This document shows, in pieces, positions 46,381-58,777 of a stretch of 64,000 bases of DNA. The translations under genes were made by a program, and so were the position numbers. How positions within the stretch are numbered: position 1 is the stretch's first letter; the number at the start of each line of letters is the position of its first letter. A model generated the notes under the pieces. That model saw only the letters and a list, made by a program, of their open reading frames with translations, did no database searches and was not told the origin of the DNA. The stretch covers positions 372,001-436,000 of the forward strand of contig JANEZZ010002882.1 in the NCBI GenBank assembly GCA_026122225.1, written 5' to 3'. The stretch is from Heloderma charlesbogerti. Lineage: Eukaryota > Chordata > Lepidosauria > Squamata > Helodermatidae.

Positions 46381-47204
46381 AGCAACTATAGATGGTGTGT
46401 ATTCTTCTGGTCATTGCAATTCTCTTCCTGAGCTCTGCACATGCTGAGATTTACGATTTTCTTCTCTCAGCAGGAAAGATGCATTATTGGACAATTTTGT
46501 ACACATTTCTGCTTCTATGAGGCAGTGGTAGACAACGGGGCTTAGTGTTCATGTTGGATTGTGGATCCAGTAGGAGACATGGAGTTCTGGACATGCAGCA
46601 GTGCTTGTGTGCCCCCCCCCCCCAAATTAGCACAGCCCTCCTTCCAACAACCTACTCCCTAAACTCAGGAGGCCTTTGGGAACAGTTACCAATGCAACAC
46701 AGGGAGCTGCATTCAAAAGGAAGGCACATTTTGGGGCTCTTCAAATGGTGGCTTTGTGTACAATATTTAAAAGTAACCAAAACACTTTGAAGGCTCCTTG
46801 TTCATCACAGCCTTGAGGTGTGTGCCTGAGTAAGACAATTTTGAATTTCTTCTGGAAGATTCTCCTGCTTTTTTCTGGACAAGGAAGTCCCAAAACTGGG
46901 AAGTAGTTGTTGAAAATACCTTTTCATTAGATTCCAGGGTTGTGTGATGGAGGATTGGGATCATGCCATCTTGTTCTGCTATCTCTGCTCCCAACTTGCC
47001 TTGCCCAGTATCCACGTCAGATATGCTTGCTCAGGGAACTATGCCTACAACTGACAGTGTATATACCCTTTGGGAGATAGGGCTTTGCACATCTGGGCTC
47101 TCTTTGCAAATGTGACATATTCAACATGTGGACATTGGACAGGAGTAGGGTGAGCGCACTGGAGGGGATTGGGGTGAGTTGTGGTTCTCTGGGTCTTCCA
47201 TTGT

Positions 47205-47538
47205 GTTGTTGTTGTTCAGTCATTCAGTCGTGTCCGACTCTTCGTGACCCCATGGACCATAGCACGCCAGGCCTTCCTGTCCTGCGCTCTCTCCCGGAGC
47301 GTGCTCAAGTTCATATTCATTGCATCCGTGATGCTATCTAGCCATCTCATCCTCTGCCGTCCCCTTCTCCTTTTGCCTTCAGTCTTTCCCAGCATCAGGG
47401 TTTTTTCCAGGGAGTTTTCTCTTCGCATTAGGTGGCCAAAATATTGGAGCTTCAGTATCTGTCCTTCCAATGAGCACTCAGGGTTGATTTCCTTTAGGAT
47501 GGACTGATTTGACCTCCTTGCAGTCCAGGGGACTCGTA
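47205..47538 (-). mobile_element. BovB LINE 3' end fragment
   Basis: The minus strand encodes MEGQILKLQYFGHLMRRENS, GRQRMRWLDSITDAMNMNLS and RKAWRAMVHGVTKSRTRLND. It begins upstream at LRVPWTARR (GAGTCCCCTGGACTGCAAGG, minus strand, at 47535). Confidence 0.9.
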
Positions 47539-47856
47539 ATTGTAGGGGCTTACATACATATTACATATAAATATTTTAAGCAGTATACTCAGACCTGCTT
47601 CTCATATGGTGTATTTCTCATATGGGGATCATCCACATAGAGGAAAATGGGCTTGTTTCAAGCTTGAAAGCAGGTTATAAATACTTTAAATAAATACATA
47701 TGAATATCATCATGTGCATATACCACAAAAGTTGTCTATATTGATGTGAGTACAATTATTGGAAACCTGGTTGATGCATTGGCTTCTGTAGTAAAACAAA
47801 CTTGCATGCATTTTAATGCATGATAGCACCTGTGCTGTATTTAGTTGATAACTCTG

Positions 47857-49655
47857 GCCTGGTTCGCATGTCATGATAAGCCACCTTGAGAATAAGCCAC
47901 CTTGAGTTGGTTGTTCACTCGCTAACTCACATTACTCCCAACAGAACAATCAGGTGTTCTGCCGCTTGCTACGCCTTGTTTCCTCCTTAGTCCTCCCTCC
48001 CACTCCTTGCACATAGCCCAGTGTCCTTAGCAGCACAACCGCTCTTATATCCTTGCCCCTAGAGAGGAAAACTTTTCTGGCTCCCCTCCCCACTCCGATT
48101 GCTACCCCTTTTCTGCACAATTTTTTCCATTCACAACCTTGGGGGACTACTTCAAAAGTATGCAAATGGGTTCGTAATTTTTCTATCTCTTTTTTTCAGT
48201 GCTTCTGAATTGCGCAAATGGATTCGTATTTTTAAATTATTTTTCCCAGTCCTTCGCAAGTGTGCAGATTCACCTGTCCAATGTATACAGTCTGCAGTAG
48301 TACAGTCACCTTGTCAATTTCCTTGTATATTACCTACTCCAATTCAGGGCTTCCCTTCACAGCAAACCCTGAAAGTGTCTGCTGAACAGGACAGAGCGAT
48401 TGGGGCAGGCAGGTGTACTTACTGTAGGATTAGCAGAATAGTTTATTTTGTAGATTTTTTTCACCTTCAGGGAAATTTGCACTAATTTAACTTTTAAAAA
48501 CTTTGGGGGAGATTTGCACAAATTTGCTAAAGCGCCTTTGTAGTTACTGTGGATAAGCGCAGTAGTTACTGCACTTTCATGAATCTGCACAAATCTCCCC
48601 AATTTTTTTTTTAATTGCACAAGTTCCTGCGAAGGTGGTGGTGATGAAATATTTATTTTTCCATCATTGCAAATGTGAAAAATAAAATAAACAGATACAA
48701 TAAAATAATAGGAAAAAACTCATTTTTACTATAAGTACACCATCTCCTGCAGTAAGTACACCTGTCCACCCCAGCAGTAAGTACACCCACCTGCCGCAAT
48801 CGCTCTGTCCCGTTCAGCTGCCAGTTTGGGCGTTCAGAGTCAAGGGGAAGCACTGAAGGGGGGGATGGGACCGACAAGTGTCAGTTCAAGACTATAGTAA
48901 GAGGATGAAATTGACAAGTGGGAGTTATTGCCCCCCCCATGATTTTGTTTTGCATAGCAATTAATTCATTCACAGCCTTCTTTTGTGTTTCAGTGCTTCT
49001 GAATTACACAAATGTGTTTGTATCTTTGTTCATTCTGTGTGTCCCCCCCCCCCCCCCCGGTCCTTCACAAGTTTGTGCAGATTCTCCTGTCTGATATATG
49101 CACTCTAGCTGCACTGTCGCCTCGTCAGTTTCCTTGTATATTGGCTACTTCAGCACTTCCCTTGACAGCTCTGAGAGTTCACAGTAAAGGGAAGTGCAGA
49201 AGTGGAGTAGGTAATTTACAGGGAAATTGATGAAGCGACAGTACAGCTGCACATTATACATAGCAGACAGGTGAATCTGCGCACTTGCAAAAGAACGGGG
49301 AGGGGTATAAACCCATTTGCGCACTTTAGAAGCACCAAAAAATCATTTTTTAAAAAAGATTGCGAACATGTTACGGGTGTTCCAAGTACCATTTCCATTT
49401 CAGTGGAGTGGGGGACATGACTGATGAGGGAGGCTGGAGGCAGCACTGGTGAGGTCGTGAGGAGCAGCATGACCTTTTTGTCGCTGTTGCCAGGCAGTTC
49501 TGCAGGCTTGGGACAAGTCATGCTACTGGGCTCGCATGTTATAACAAGCCACCCTTAACAACCCAACAACAAGCCATGAGTGCTCAAGGTGGCTTGTGCG
49601 TGGTTAATAAACCATGCTGAATCATCTGCACCAGATTTGGTGCATTATATGATGT
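47857..49655 (+). mobile_element. Hairpin-forming non-autonomous DNA element, copy B
   Basis: The left end GCCTGGTTCGCATGTCATGA and the following AACTCACATTACTCCCAACAG and AACAATCAGGTGTTCTGCCG match the reversed right end of copy A (3400-3511). The right end (ACAAGCCATGAGTGCTCAAGG, AACCATGCTGAATCATCTGC) matches the reversed 2430-2540 of copy A. Inside, the module CAGTCCTTCGCAAGTGTGCAG...CAATTTCCTTGTA appears three times, at about 48248, 49058 and, reversed, about 49172-49300. The last two form a hairpin with arms of about 110 bp. It is longer than copy A by internal duplication. A nested stem lies at about 48506-48602. Confidence 0.6.
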
Positions 49656-50135
49656 TTGGATTAGAAAATATATGAAGTGGTGGAAGATTTCCTCTTCAAA
49701 ATGATACCAACTTCTTGTAACTGTGTGGCAGATGGGAATCTATGAACTGGAGCCTGCTTTCATAAGACTTAGCAGAGGAAAAGGCTGGTTGAATAAGAAG
49801 GACGCTATTAACATTTGCTCAGGAACGGAAGTTGCTTCAGTCAAACGTTCATTGTGAATACAACATCATTCCAAATTCTGTTGGTGAAATACCTATATAG
49901 CATCATAGGGTCCATCATTACTCCCCACTGATTGTTGGGATGTATCCCAGAATTGGTGTGTAAGATAATGAGGATCGTGAGGCCTCTGATTCTGATTGTA
50001 GCAATGTTCACTTCAGAATGGTCTTGCTATCTGGCACCTCCATATCAACTGTTAATGTACCTTCTGGGTTACTGCACCTTCAGCTGTTGCTCATGGGTTT
50101 GAAGTCCCACCTTAAATCATCTGTGTGTGTACCAT

Positions 50136-50193
50136 ATGCACAGACGTCTTACTGAGACGTCTCACTACCAGTATGCACAGACGTCTTACTGAG
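50136..50193. repeat. 21-bp direct repeat around a short palindrome
   Basis: ATGCACAGACGTCTTACTGAG at 50136-50156 recurs exactly at 50173-50193, with ACGTCTCACTACCAGT between. The region 49656-51139 otherwise shows nothing I can classify. Confidence 0.85.
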
Positions 50194-51139
50194 CCTCAAT
50201 TTCTGATCAAGCAGTGATCCTGATGACTTTGAGGGTGGCTTGTTGGCACTCTGTGTGTCTGTGTTCTTGTTTAGAACTGGCTTAATTGCATCTGGTAGTC
50301 CCTTTACTGGAATGTGGTCTAAACTCTCAAAAAATGTATCTGAGATGAGGCACTCATTACACATTGAACAAAGCTTAGTGGAAAGTAGATGTTTGTTAGA
50401 GAAACTAGCTGTGAACACTTTAAGCAAGACATATGCTGTTTCAGTTCCCCAGATGTCCCCCAAAATTTGTTTTCCAATCCAATTAATTGTGCTAGCATTC
50501 TGTTGTTTAGCTCACTTTCTCCAGACAAATAGTTTCCTGGGCATATTGGGTTGAATTCAAACTCTCTAAGTCAAACTGTACTCCGTCTACCAGTTTGGCC
50601 TACATGGTGCCATAGAGTTGTATAGGTAAAACAGACAGGTCCCTGCCTCTGAGGAACTTACAGTCTAAGGCAGACAGTGAGGGACATGACAGATGGAATT
50701 AGGGGGAGAACATTTTTTGCCCACCCTTCCATCAACTCCATCTCCTCTCCTCCCCCACTATTATGTTCTTTTCCTAGGTATGAAAAGAGAAAATCTTAAA
50801 TTCTTGTTTTAAGGTAATGAACAAAGGATTTGGTTTATCGCCCTAATATTTCAGAGGGCATGACTGCATTGGACCACGCTGTTACTGTATATCTCCTGTT
50901 CACATGCATAAGTGAACTCGCATCTCTGCACATGTCAAGATGGATGCGAGGACAAAGGGACCTTTTCCAGAGTTCTGGTGCAAACACAGCAAATTTATGC
51001 ACTGTGTTTCAACAAGTAGGGAATAGGCTAATCTAAAGTGGGGGGAAATAGCTCAAAGAACCACTGAAGTAAAAAACGTGCAGGTGTTGATTTTAATGCA
51101 CATACATTACAGCAGAGAAAAACAGACTGACTGCATCAC

Positions 51140-52450
51140 ATTTGGAATCGGGCTTTGGACTCAAGCTATACTTTACTAGGGGATAATGCTTTCTCTCTGA
51201 CTGTACAAGGCAACACAGATCTGTGGTCAGTCGAGGTAACAAATTGGTTCAGGAGACAGAGAAAAGAGGACTCTCCTGGAAAATATCGGCTAGGTACCAA
51301 AGTAGAGTGGGGAGAATGCTAGACAAGGATCATAAGGAACAGTCTTGAAAGCCAAATGAACCCCAGGTTGATCTTAGAGATGAACTGAAACCCACAAATA
51401 CGATGGGTTCCCAAGCAAAAAAGAACACAAACACTGAATGCCCAAACTCCAGGGTGGTTATAGACTTCAGAACAAAGAGCTCAAATGACTCAGTGACTGG
51501 TTTTGGTTTCCCCCCATTGTGGCTTCTCCCCCCACCCCCCCGTCCCCGCGCATGCTGCACACGCGACTGTCATTTGCATAATTACCTGCGCTGCAGGACA
51601 GGTTGGCATGTCGTGTGAACCAGGCATGTGGCCTGACGAGGGTGGCTTCATACCCATCCTACAACCCACAACTTGAAATAGCAGGTGTAGGGTGGGTATG
51701 AAGCCACTGCCACTGCACCGCACCCTGGGTTTGGCCAGCACGGAAACCTGCGCTGCATCGTGGGGAAATATGCAAATGGTGGTCATGTGTGCAACACACA
51801 CAGGGGAGGAGGGAGAAGGCTTCTCCCTGTGCAATTGTCCGAACACCCTCAACGCCTCTGAGGTTGGACTTGGAACAAAGGGACCGATAGTTTGACTCTG
51901 AAAAAATGAAAGGCAGCCTCGGAGAAGCTCCTGGTTACTTGACTAAGCTAAAGCTAGTTAACCTGAACATTGTGAAGACATGCTATGGAAAAGAATTGAT
52001 CAGAGGTATGCCATACAAAAGGTATTGCTAGAATTGTCCAGGTGGTGCTCTAACCAGTTGATCTTTGGGGGGGGGGGCATTTCAGGATTGGGCCATTTTT
52101 CCCACCAAGGCTCTGGATTGGTTAAATTACGGGTACCTTAATGGGTAAGCTGCCTGAGCAGTGACTTGGAAGTCAGGTAGGCATTTGCATGTATCCACAG
52201 TTCCATTGGAGCAACTCCCTTTAATTTCATAAATGAAGAAACCGCATAGACAACTAGATTCTGACCCCTCTGCAGCCATGTGGGGCTCTCTTATTTCTTG
52301 TGGTTGCCTCCAAGCCTCTGGCTCTGCTGCCCTTTTTGGAACAAAATGGTCAAGGTGGAAAGGTAGTGCCAATAAAAGTACAAAGCACAAATTACATTTT
52401 TACAGAAAGCCAGCATGTCTGAATTTCTGTGTGACAATCAGTTCTGGGTC
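51140..52450 (+). repeat. Unclassified dispersed repeat, copy 2, carrying a palindromic insertion
   Basis: It shares ordered blocks with 23490-24425 (ATGCTTTCTCTCTGACTGTAC, GACAAGGATCATAAGGAACA, AATTGTCCAGGTGGTGCTCTA, TTTCAGGATTGGGCCATTTTTCC, GGCTCTGGATTGGTTAAATTA, CTTGGAAGTCAGGTAGGCATT, GGAGCAACTCCCTTTAATTT). The 51495-51852 segment has no counterpart in copy 1 and is a separate hairpin insertion. Correspondence continues to about 52450 (CAGAAAGCCAGCATGTCTGAA). Confidence 0.65.
51495..51852. mobile_element. Palindromic MITE nested in the unclassified repeat
   Basis: GGGTGGCTTCATACCCATCC (51629-51660) is reversed as GTAGGGTGGGTATGAAGCCA (51687-51707). Outward, GTCATTTGCATAATTACCTGCGCTGCAG pairs loosely with CTGCGCTGCATCGTGGGGAAATATGCAAATG, and GCATGCTGCACACGCGAC with GTCATGTGTGCAACACACAC. 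The result is an imperfect palindrome of about 350 bp. It interrupts a repeat that is continuous in copy 1. Confidence 0.7.
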
Positions 52451-52570
52451 CAGGTTTTTGATGCCCCTAGGGCAAGACACCCTCATTGGGTCCCTTCCCT
52501 CAGTGAGTCTCTCGTCTCACCACCATTGTCACCAGCCGCTATTGTTCCTCATCTTCTTTCTCATCATTGC

Positions 52571-52597
52571 TGCTTGCTTGCTTGCTTGCTTGCTTGA
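52571..52597. repeat. (TGCT)n microsatellite
   Basis: Six tandem units of TGCT/GCTT. The 215-codon open frame 52233-52880 that spans it has no family resemblance and part of it lies in the unclassified repeat, so I do not call it a gene. Confidence 0.85.
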
Positions 52598-52880
52598 CAG
52601 GCAGAGAACCAGTGAGCAAGTAGTCAGTGGCATCTGCTTCTTCACCTTCTCACCAGATCCATTGCCTGGCCCAGAGCAAGAGGCAGGTGAACATTCAGGT
52701 TGCAATGGGGAAGAAGAGCAAGGCCAGGGGGTTCTTGTCAGTGGGCTTCTGGTGGGGTGTGGGCTCTCAGCAGGTGCTCAACCGTGCCTGTCCTGGATGC
52801 TGGCCCTGATAACAATGCCTGTCCCCACTAAGAACAGTGGCAAGGGATTTCCACAGGCTGCTCCTGACACTTCCTTGTGA

Positions 52881-55528
52881 GAGAGCGTGACTGCCAGCCC
52901 AAAGAAACAGTTTTACAGTTGTATTACTTGATGATCCATGAGGAGGTGAAAGGAGGCCTTTACGTTTGCAGCTTTGGGGCTGTGAACACCAAAGTCTGCC
53001 TTGTGCTGGGCTGGGTCCTTAGCCTTCGCCTGCTAAAGTAAAGCATCTGCCCATATTAAAGGTCTAAAATAGCTTCTTTGTCAAGTTGTAATGCTAAGCA
53101 TGGATCTAGTTATTCATAGGCTGCCTAATCTCACCATCTCAGTAATCCCTTTCTCCCCTTTTGCTTTTACATTTTTGTTTGTAGTAACAAAAAAAATAAA
53201 ACCTGTGATTAACCAGGGAGAAAAAAAAAACCCTGACAGTCATCTGCAGGTGATCAGATGACTTAAGAGACCTGGTTTTAATTTGTGGGTGGTTCTGACT
53301 GTAACAAAGGAAAGCTTGCTCTTTTTGTGGAATTGGCAGGAATTTCCCCACATCTGGAGTTAATGAAGTCTTTGAGACCACATCAGTTGTGTTTTGCCGC
53401 AAGAATTCTTTGATCTTCAAAATCCAGACTGGAAGAAGTGCAGCTTGATATCATTGCAGCTATGTTTTTGCAAGCTATACTTAAGATACCAGAACACTGC
53501 AAAAATATATAAAGTTGTGTGCCTGCACTGGAACACTTCTGGTCCTGTTTGAAGAGACTTTTCTTACACTTTTTATTATGCCAGTGGTCTATAAAAACAT
53601 AACTGCTGTCATAAATTTGTTGCTGATAATTCCTCTTTTCGGGTTCTCCTTGTTCAGAATATTAACTATCTAAATTGGCAGAAGAGCTGAGCATTAGGCT
53701 TACTTTCAAGGACTGTTGAGCATCATTCCAGCAAAATTCCTAAGCCAGGTGCTTTGTCACTGTCTGTTTTAACACATTAATCAACATTCATCTCCATCTC
53801 TGCTTCCTGTGCTCTCCTGTGGCTCTTACTCAAGGAACTTCAAGCTGCAGCATATGCTAAAATGTTTAGTTCAACTACTATATTTCAACTTCTTGGATTG
53901 TGATGGTTTAAAATTGGACAATTAGTTGCTAAGTATGTGTGGGTGTGTATAGCTTATGTACCACTGTATGTCCTGTAAATTGTAAGAGTCCTGTGCTAAA
54001 TTAAATGTGTCAGGATCCCCAATGTAAATGTTCAAGAAGTATTTTGTCAGTGACTTCTACCTCCTTCTCTCTTCTTCCCTAATGCATCTAGCTACATTGT
54101 TTTTATTCACAAAACAGTTTGGGCTCCAGTTTTCTACTGCATATAGACTGTTCTCTTTTTGTGTAGCTCCTTTGAATTTCATTAGAGATATTTGCATATA
54201 TAGAATTGACTGAGCAGGAAAGGCATTCTGGGTTTTGGAATGCAGATAAACCCATGTAGGAGACCACTTACATTTTCCAGTTTGCTTCTGCAGAATGTTC
54301 TGTCATACACAGTAAATAGTAGTCTTCCATCTTTTTCTTCCATTTTCTAGCAGTAAAAAAAGCCAAGGAGCTTATATGCAGAAAATCTTACTTCTTTTTC
54401 AGAAAACCATCATGTTGGTTGTGTCTCTATTGTCTATTCTTATGGGTCCAACCAGGAAAGTTTATAGGAAAGATTGATCCTCCCCAAGTGGGAATGGTGG
54501 CAGGGCCATAAGTATGATGGGGGGTGGGGTGGCCCTCTTGAGTTCTGATAGAGAGGAATGTGCCTTCCAGAGACCATGGCTGCAGACAGAGCCTTGAATT
54601 ATGGGATGCAGGAGGCACAGGAATGATACTTCATAGAATACAGGAGAGATCATCTGAGGGGTCTCTGGCATGGTTCTGGCGCAGTTGGCATCAGCAGTTT
54701 GCACATGGACAACTCATTGGATGTAGACTAATTACAAAGCATCTTGCCACATTTGTACTCAAATATGCATTAGCCAGATGCAACCTTGTGACATTTTTTA
54801 ACTTGTCTATTGCAGTTCAAACTATGTGGGTGATTCTAAAATGAGGGTGTTGTTCATCTGTCATTATGAAAAACTTGAACCAGGTTTAGCTGTAGCAAGG
54901 AAAGAAATGCTATTTACAACACACAATGGGAGTGGTGCGTAGTGTGTGTATGAGAGGGAGGGAGAGAAAAACTCTTCCAGATTTGTAAAGGTTGCTTGTT
55001 GAAATTCAGGATAAGCAGTAAGTCTTAGATCTGGCCAGGGGCTGTTCTGCCTGCAGTAGTGTGGTGTATTAGACATGTACTCCTTTGAATATGTGTATGT
55101 TTATGTAACTCCTGGAATTGCAGTGTAGGGGTCACCGAACAAAACAGAGTTGCTTTTAATTCAAACATTGTTTAGGGAACCTGCTATTCCCCTCCCCCTC
55201 CCGCCCCATGTTAGTAATTGCTTTTGTTTGGAACAGTGAGTTTGTGGAAGGTTTTGTGCTTGCTCAGCTGAATTAACCCTTTGGCTTTTATCAGGCTGCC
55301 TGCTTGAACCAGCACCCCAGGGGGAGGAGTGGGCTGGCTGGGCCTGCTGGAATTACTTAGGCAAGTTCCTGAAAAAGCATTTTCAATGACAGACTTAAGT
55401 TGTGACTTCAGGTCCTGCTGTGTGCTTGTTTCAATATTCTGTGCTCCACTTGGTTTCAGCTGGAGCCCTTACTGTGTCTTTCAGCTACTATATATTTGTC
55501 CTTTTTTCCTTCCATTTCATGGGTTTAG
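52881..55528. other. Intronic sequence with no identified feature
   Basis: No recognised transposon or exon apart from simple A runs near 53190 and 53220. The 300 bp before the exon at 55529 contain a CAGCTG E-box (55266-55271) and a GC-richer block (55305-55355). Confidence 0.5.
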
Positions 55529-55639
<111 letters not shown>

Positions 55640-55792
55640 TAAATTGCTAACTGAGCAGGTGAATGAATAGCATTACGATTAGCATTTGGGAGGGGGCAAA
55701 TGCAATAGAAGAGTTTGTGAGAGATTAAAATGTGCTGTGGCCTCTTCCTGGCTTATTTGTTTATACTAACCTAAAGGTAAGTGATTAAGCAT

Positions 55793-55880
55793 GCACAATC
55801 CTATACATGTCTACTCACAAGTAGGTGCCATTGAGTTCAATGGGATTTACTCCCAGGAAAGTGGGTATAGGAGTGTGCTG
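55793..55880. mobile_element. Short palindromic repeat, copy 3
   Basis: GCACAATCCTATACATGTCT, CTCACAAGTAGGTGCCATTG, AGTTCAATGGGATTTACTCCC and GTGGGTATAGGAGTGTGCTG form the best-preserved copy of the repeat also at 13215 and 20726. Confidence 0.65.
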
Positions 55881-56217
55881 TTAGTGAGTTCCATGGGACA
55901 CGAATTCCTGACTGCTAGACCGGATGAGCAGAATCTCATGTTTTGATTAGGGGTTTCAGAACAGCCTGTTGGTCTGTCAGCCCTGTCCTAAGGTGAGGCT
56001 TGTACCATTGCCAGTAAGGTCAGTGAAGAGCAGCTCCGCAACATGCCAACAGTGTGGCAAGAATAACACAACTCATGTGCAGCGACAGCCACTCCTATAA
56101 GTGCCATAGCGACTGCACAGCTACCCACCAATAATGCCACCCACAGACATCTTCCCTAGCTACTGTGAAGTGAGAATGGTAACATCATTACACCGAGAGA
56201 GCTGGCATGTAGCGTTT

Positions 56218-56412
56218 TAGGAACATATGAAGCTGCCTTATACTGAGTCACACCAATGGTCCATCTAGCCCAGTATTGTTGATACTTACTGGCAGCAGCT
56301 CCCCAGGGTTTCAGGGAGGAATTTTTCCAGACCTACCTAGAGATGCTGGGGATTGAACCAGGGACTTTCTGCATGCAAAGCAGGTGCTCTCCCACTGAGC
56401 CACGACCCTTCC
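56218..56412 (-). mobile_element. tRNA-type SINE, near full length
   Basis: On the minus strand it starts GTGGCTCAGTGGGAGAGCAC (A-box region), then CTGCTTTGCATGCAGAAAG and GGTTCAATCCCCAGCATCTC (B-box), and continues to GGTGTGACTCAGTATAAGGC and AGCTTCATATGTTCC. Relatives are at 11499, 60317 and 61250. Confidence 0.75.
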
Positions 56413-56499
56413 CTTTTCCTGTGCCCTCCCATACAACAGCCAAAGGAGGCAATGGGAAAAGTAGTGTTCCCTTCCCCTGTGTTCTTAAGACCAGGTTTA

Positions 56500-56600
56500 T
56501 TTTATTAATTTATTCAGAAAATGTTTAACCTGCTTCTCAACAAAATATTCCCAACGTGGGGAAAAATAAAAACAGTAAAAAGAGCGCTGGCAAGCAGCAA
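56500..56600 (-). mobile_element. Possible L2-like 3' tail fragment
   Basis: ATTTTATTAATTTATTCAGA, AACCTGCTTCTCAACAAAAT and an A-rich run resemble a decayed reversed L2 end. Confidence 0.35.
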
Positions 56601-56774
56601 TTACGAAGACTGTGTTTGAGGAATAGAGAGACCTATTTAAATCCTTCTCCTGGAAGATGGAATTAAATGCAGTCTTGAACCCATCACTTTCCATTACTAC
56701 CATTATGTTCAGTAAATTTCCTAGGGAAGGTACTTGAGAGGGGTGTGGCAGAGCAACTGCACACACTCTTGAAG

Positions 56775-57580
56775 GTTACTGATTATCTAGGTCTGGGAGA
56801 TAGGCTCATTGCCTGTTTTGGGTGGGGTTGTACTTCCTTTGAAAGATCAGGTTCGTAGTTTGGGGTGCTCCTAGATACATCACTGTCGCTGGAGGCCCAA
56901 CTGTTCGTGGCGTCTTGGAGTGCCTTTTACCACCTTTGGATGGTTTGCCAGCTACAGCTTCTCCTGGACAGGGATAGCTTGGCCACAGTGGTGCTAGTAA
57001 CCTTAAGACTGGATTACTGCAGTGCTTGCTATGTGGGGCTGTCCTTAAGGCTGCTCCGGAAGCTGGGCTAGTGCAGAATTGTTGGGAGCTGCCTGTTTTC
57101 AGCATGCAACTCCTTCACTGAGGGAACGACACTGGATGCCCACTCACTACTGGGCCAGGTTTAAGGTTCTAAACAACTTGGGACCAGAGTGCGTGGGAGA
57201 GCACCTTCTCCCTTACCAACCTGCCCAGTCACTGAGGTCATTAGAGGGTGGTTCCACATGGATCTATGGCCCAGTTGGAGTCCACCAGGAGAAGAGCCTT
57301 CAGTGTGGTGGCCCCCTTCCTTTGGAACTCCCTGCCTTTGGAGGTCAGACGGGCACCAACATTGTGTTGTTTCTGGTGCCTCCTGAAAACAAATTTATTT
57401 CAGGAAGCCTTCCTTGATTGACTGGCCACGGTTTTATCAGAATTCTGTTTCTTTTAAAAATAGTAATTATTTTAACACAATGTTTTATTCTTTTATCCAG
57501 TTTTGTATTTTTGTTGTTCAACACTCTAGAAACTATCAAGATGTGGAGCGGTATATAAAAGTTGTAAATAAATAATGAAT
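56775..57580 (+). mobile_element. L2 LINE, 3' part
   Basis: CTTTGAAAGATCAGGTTCGTAG (LKDQVRSLG block), GACTGGATTACTGCAGTGCTT (LDYC block), TGGGGCTGTCCTTAAGGCTG (GLPL block) and RERHWMPTHYWARFKVLNNL occur in order with frameshifts. The end is GATGTGGAGCGGTATATAAAAG and (AATG)n. Confidence 0.8.
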
Positions 57581-58777
57581 GAATGAATGAATAAGTCCAC
57601 AACTACTATATGTAGGCGAAGGCAGCATGTGCTACAAAGGACAGTTTCAGGGCTTCACGGTCCGCCCAGGCTCCCTCTGCTCTGGGACAGCCCTGCAGGG
57701 AGGAGAACCATAGTAGAGAAGATCAGGGGGAGGCACAGATCCCCCTCTTGGGAGATGCTGCCACATTGCCTCTGCTTTAACCCAGCCGCAGTTGATGGAT
57801 CCCATAAAGGTCTTAACATGGTCAATAGCAAGTACTGATCAGATGAAATGGTAATTTTTGGTGGAATGGGCAAGAGAAGCCAGTCAAGTTGGCAGGCAAT
57901 AGGGCTAGACACAGTGTCTTCCAGTCTAGAGAGTACTGAACACACTCTCACCATAACAGGCAGCCAGTGCAGCCATGGGGAGGCCTACCTAGTCCCTAAA
58001 TGGCCTGGCCCAGCCTGGCTAAATATATACCAGCTTCCTGGGCTTCCTCCTAGGGTGAAAAGATGCAAAGTTAGGTGAGGTGCCTGTGCTTTTCATAGTT
58101 GCCTAGAACAGGGAATTTGACTTGGACAGCTTTTCTCGACCTGCATGACAAGTTGTGCCTGTCAACATTCCACACAACTTTAAAGAGCCCCCGCCCTCCC
58201 TTTGCACCTGGTTACCATACCGCTACCATCTCAGACTCATGCAGATGGCTCTGAACTGCTAGCAATATTGCCTAACATGGGAAAGCCCATAATGGAATAG
58301 CTCACTGGCAGGATGCACAGAATTTGCACACTGGTGTACCTAGCAAAAATCCCAGGAGGCAGGTTTAGAAAAGCCCATTTTTCTCTCCCCCACAAGACAG
58401 TGCAGACATGCAGCAAACCAGAGTAGCTGGCAGATTTCCAGGGAGACATTGAGCCCTCCCTCTGGTAGGCTCTTACCCAATGGCAGCACTTCTGGGAGTA
58501 GCTCGTGCTGAATCCATCAACAGTGTTGCCTAAAGATAAAGTGATTGTATATTTGGGCGAGGGAGAGGGGTTTCTTTCTATTCAGAACTATTGTAGGAAC
58601 AGAGAAGTAGCTGAAGCAGTAGTTGCTTTTATTGCACAGAGTTGTTTGTTGGGCCAGTTGATTCTACAGTCGTGCAACTGCTGCAGGTCTCCCTTGCTAA
58701 CTGCTGGTATTGGAACCAAGGGAAGAAGGAAATTGTGGTGCCCAGTGGTTTACTGTTGGAACAGATGTGTTGAGCAG
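57581..58777. other. Intronic sequence with no identified feature
   Basis: Slightly GC-richer than average, with no repeat motif I can name. Confidence 0.4.

Noticed and set aside
52233..52880. A 215-codon open frame on the + strand
   Set aside because: No recognisable family. It starts inside the unclassified repeat, crosses a TGCT microsatellite that produces an artificial Leu/Ala/Cys stretch, and has no splice or start support.
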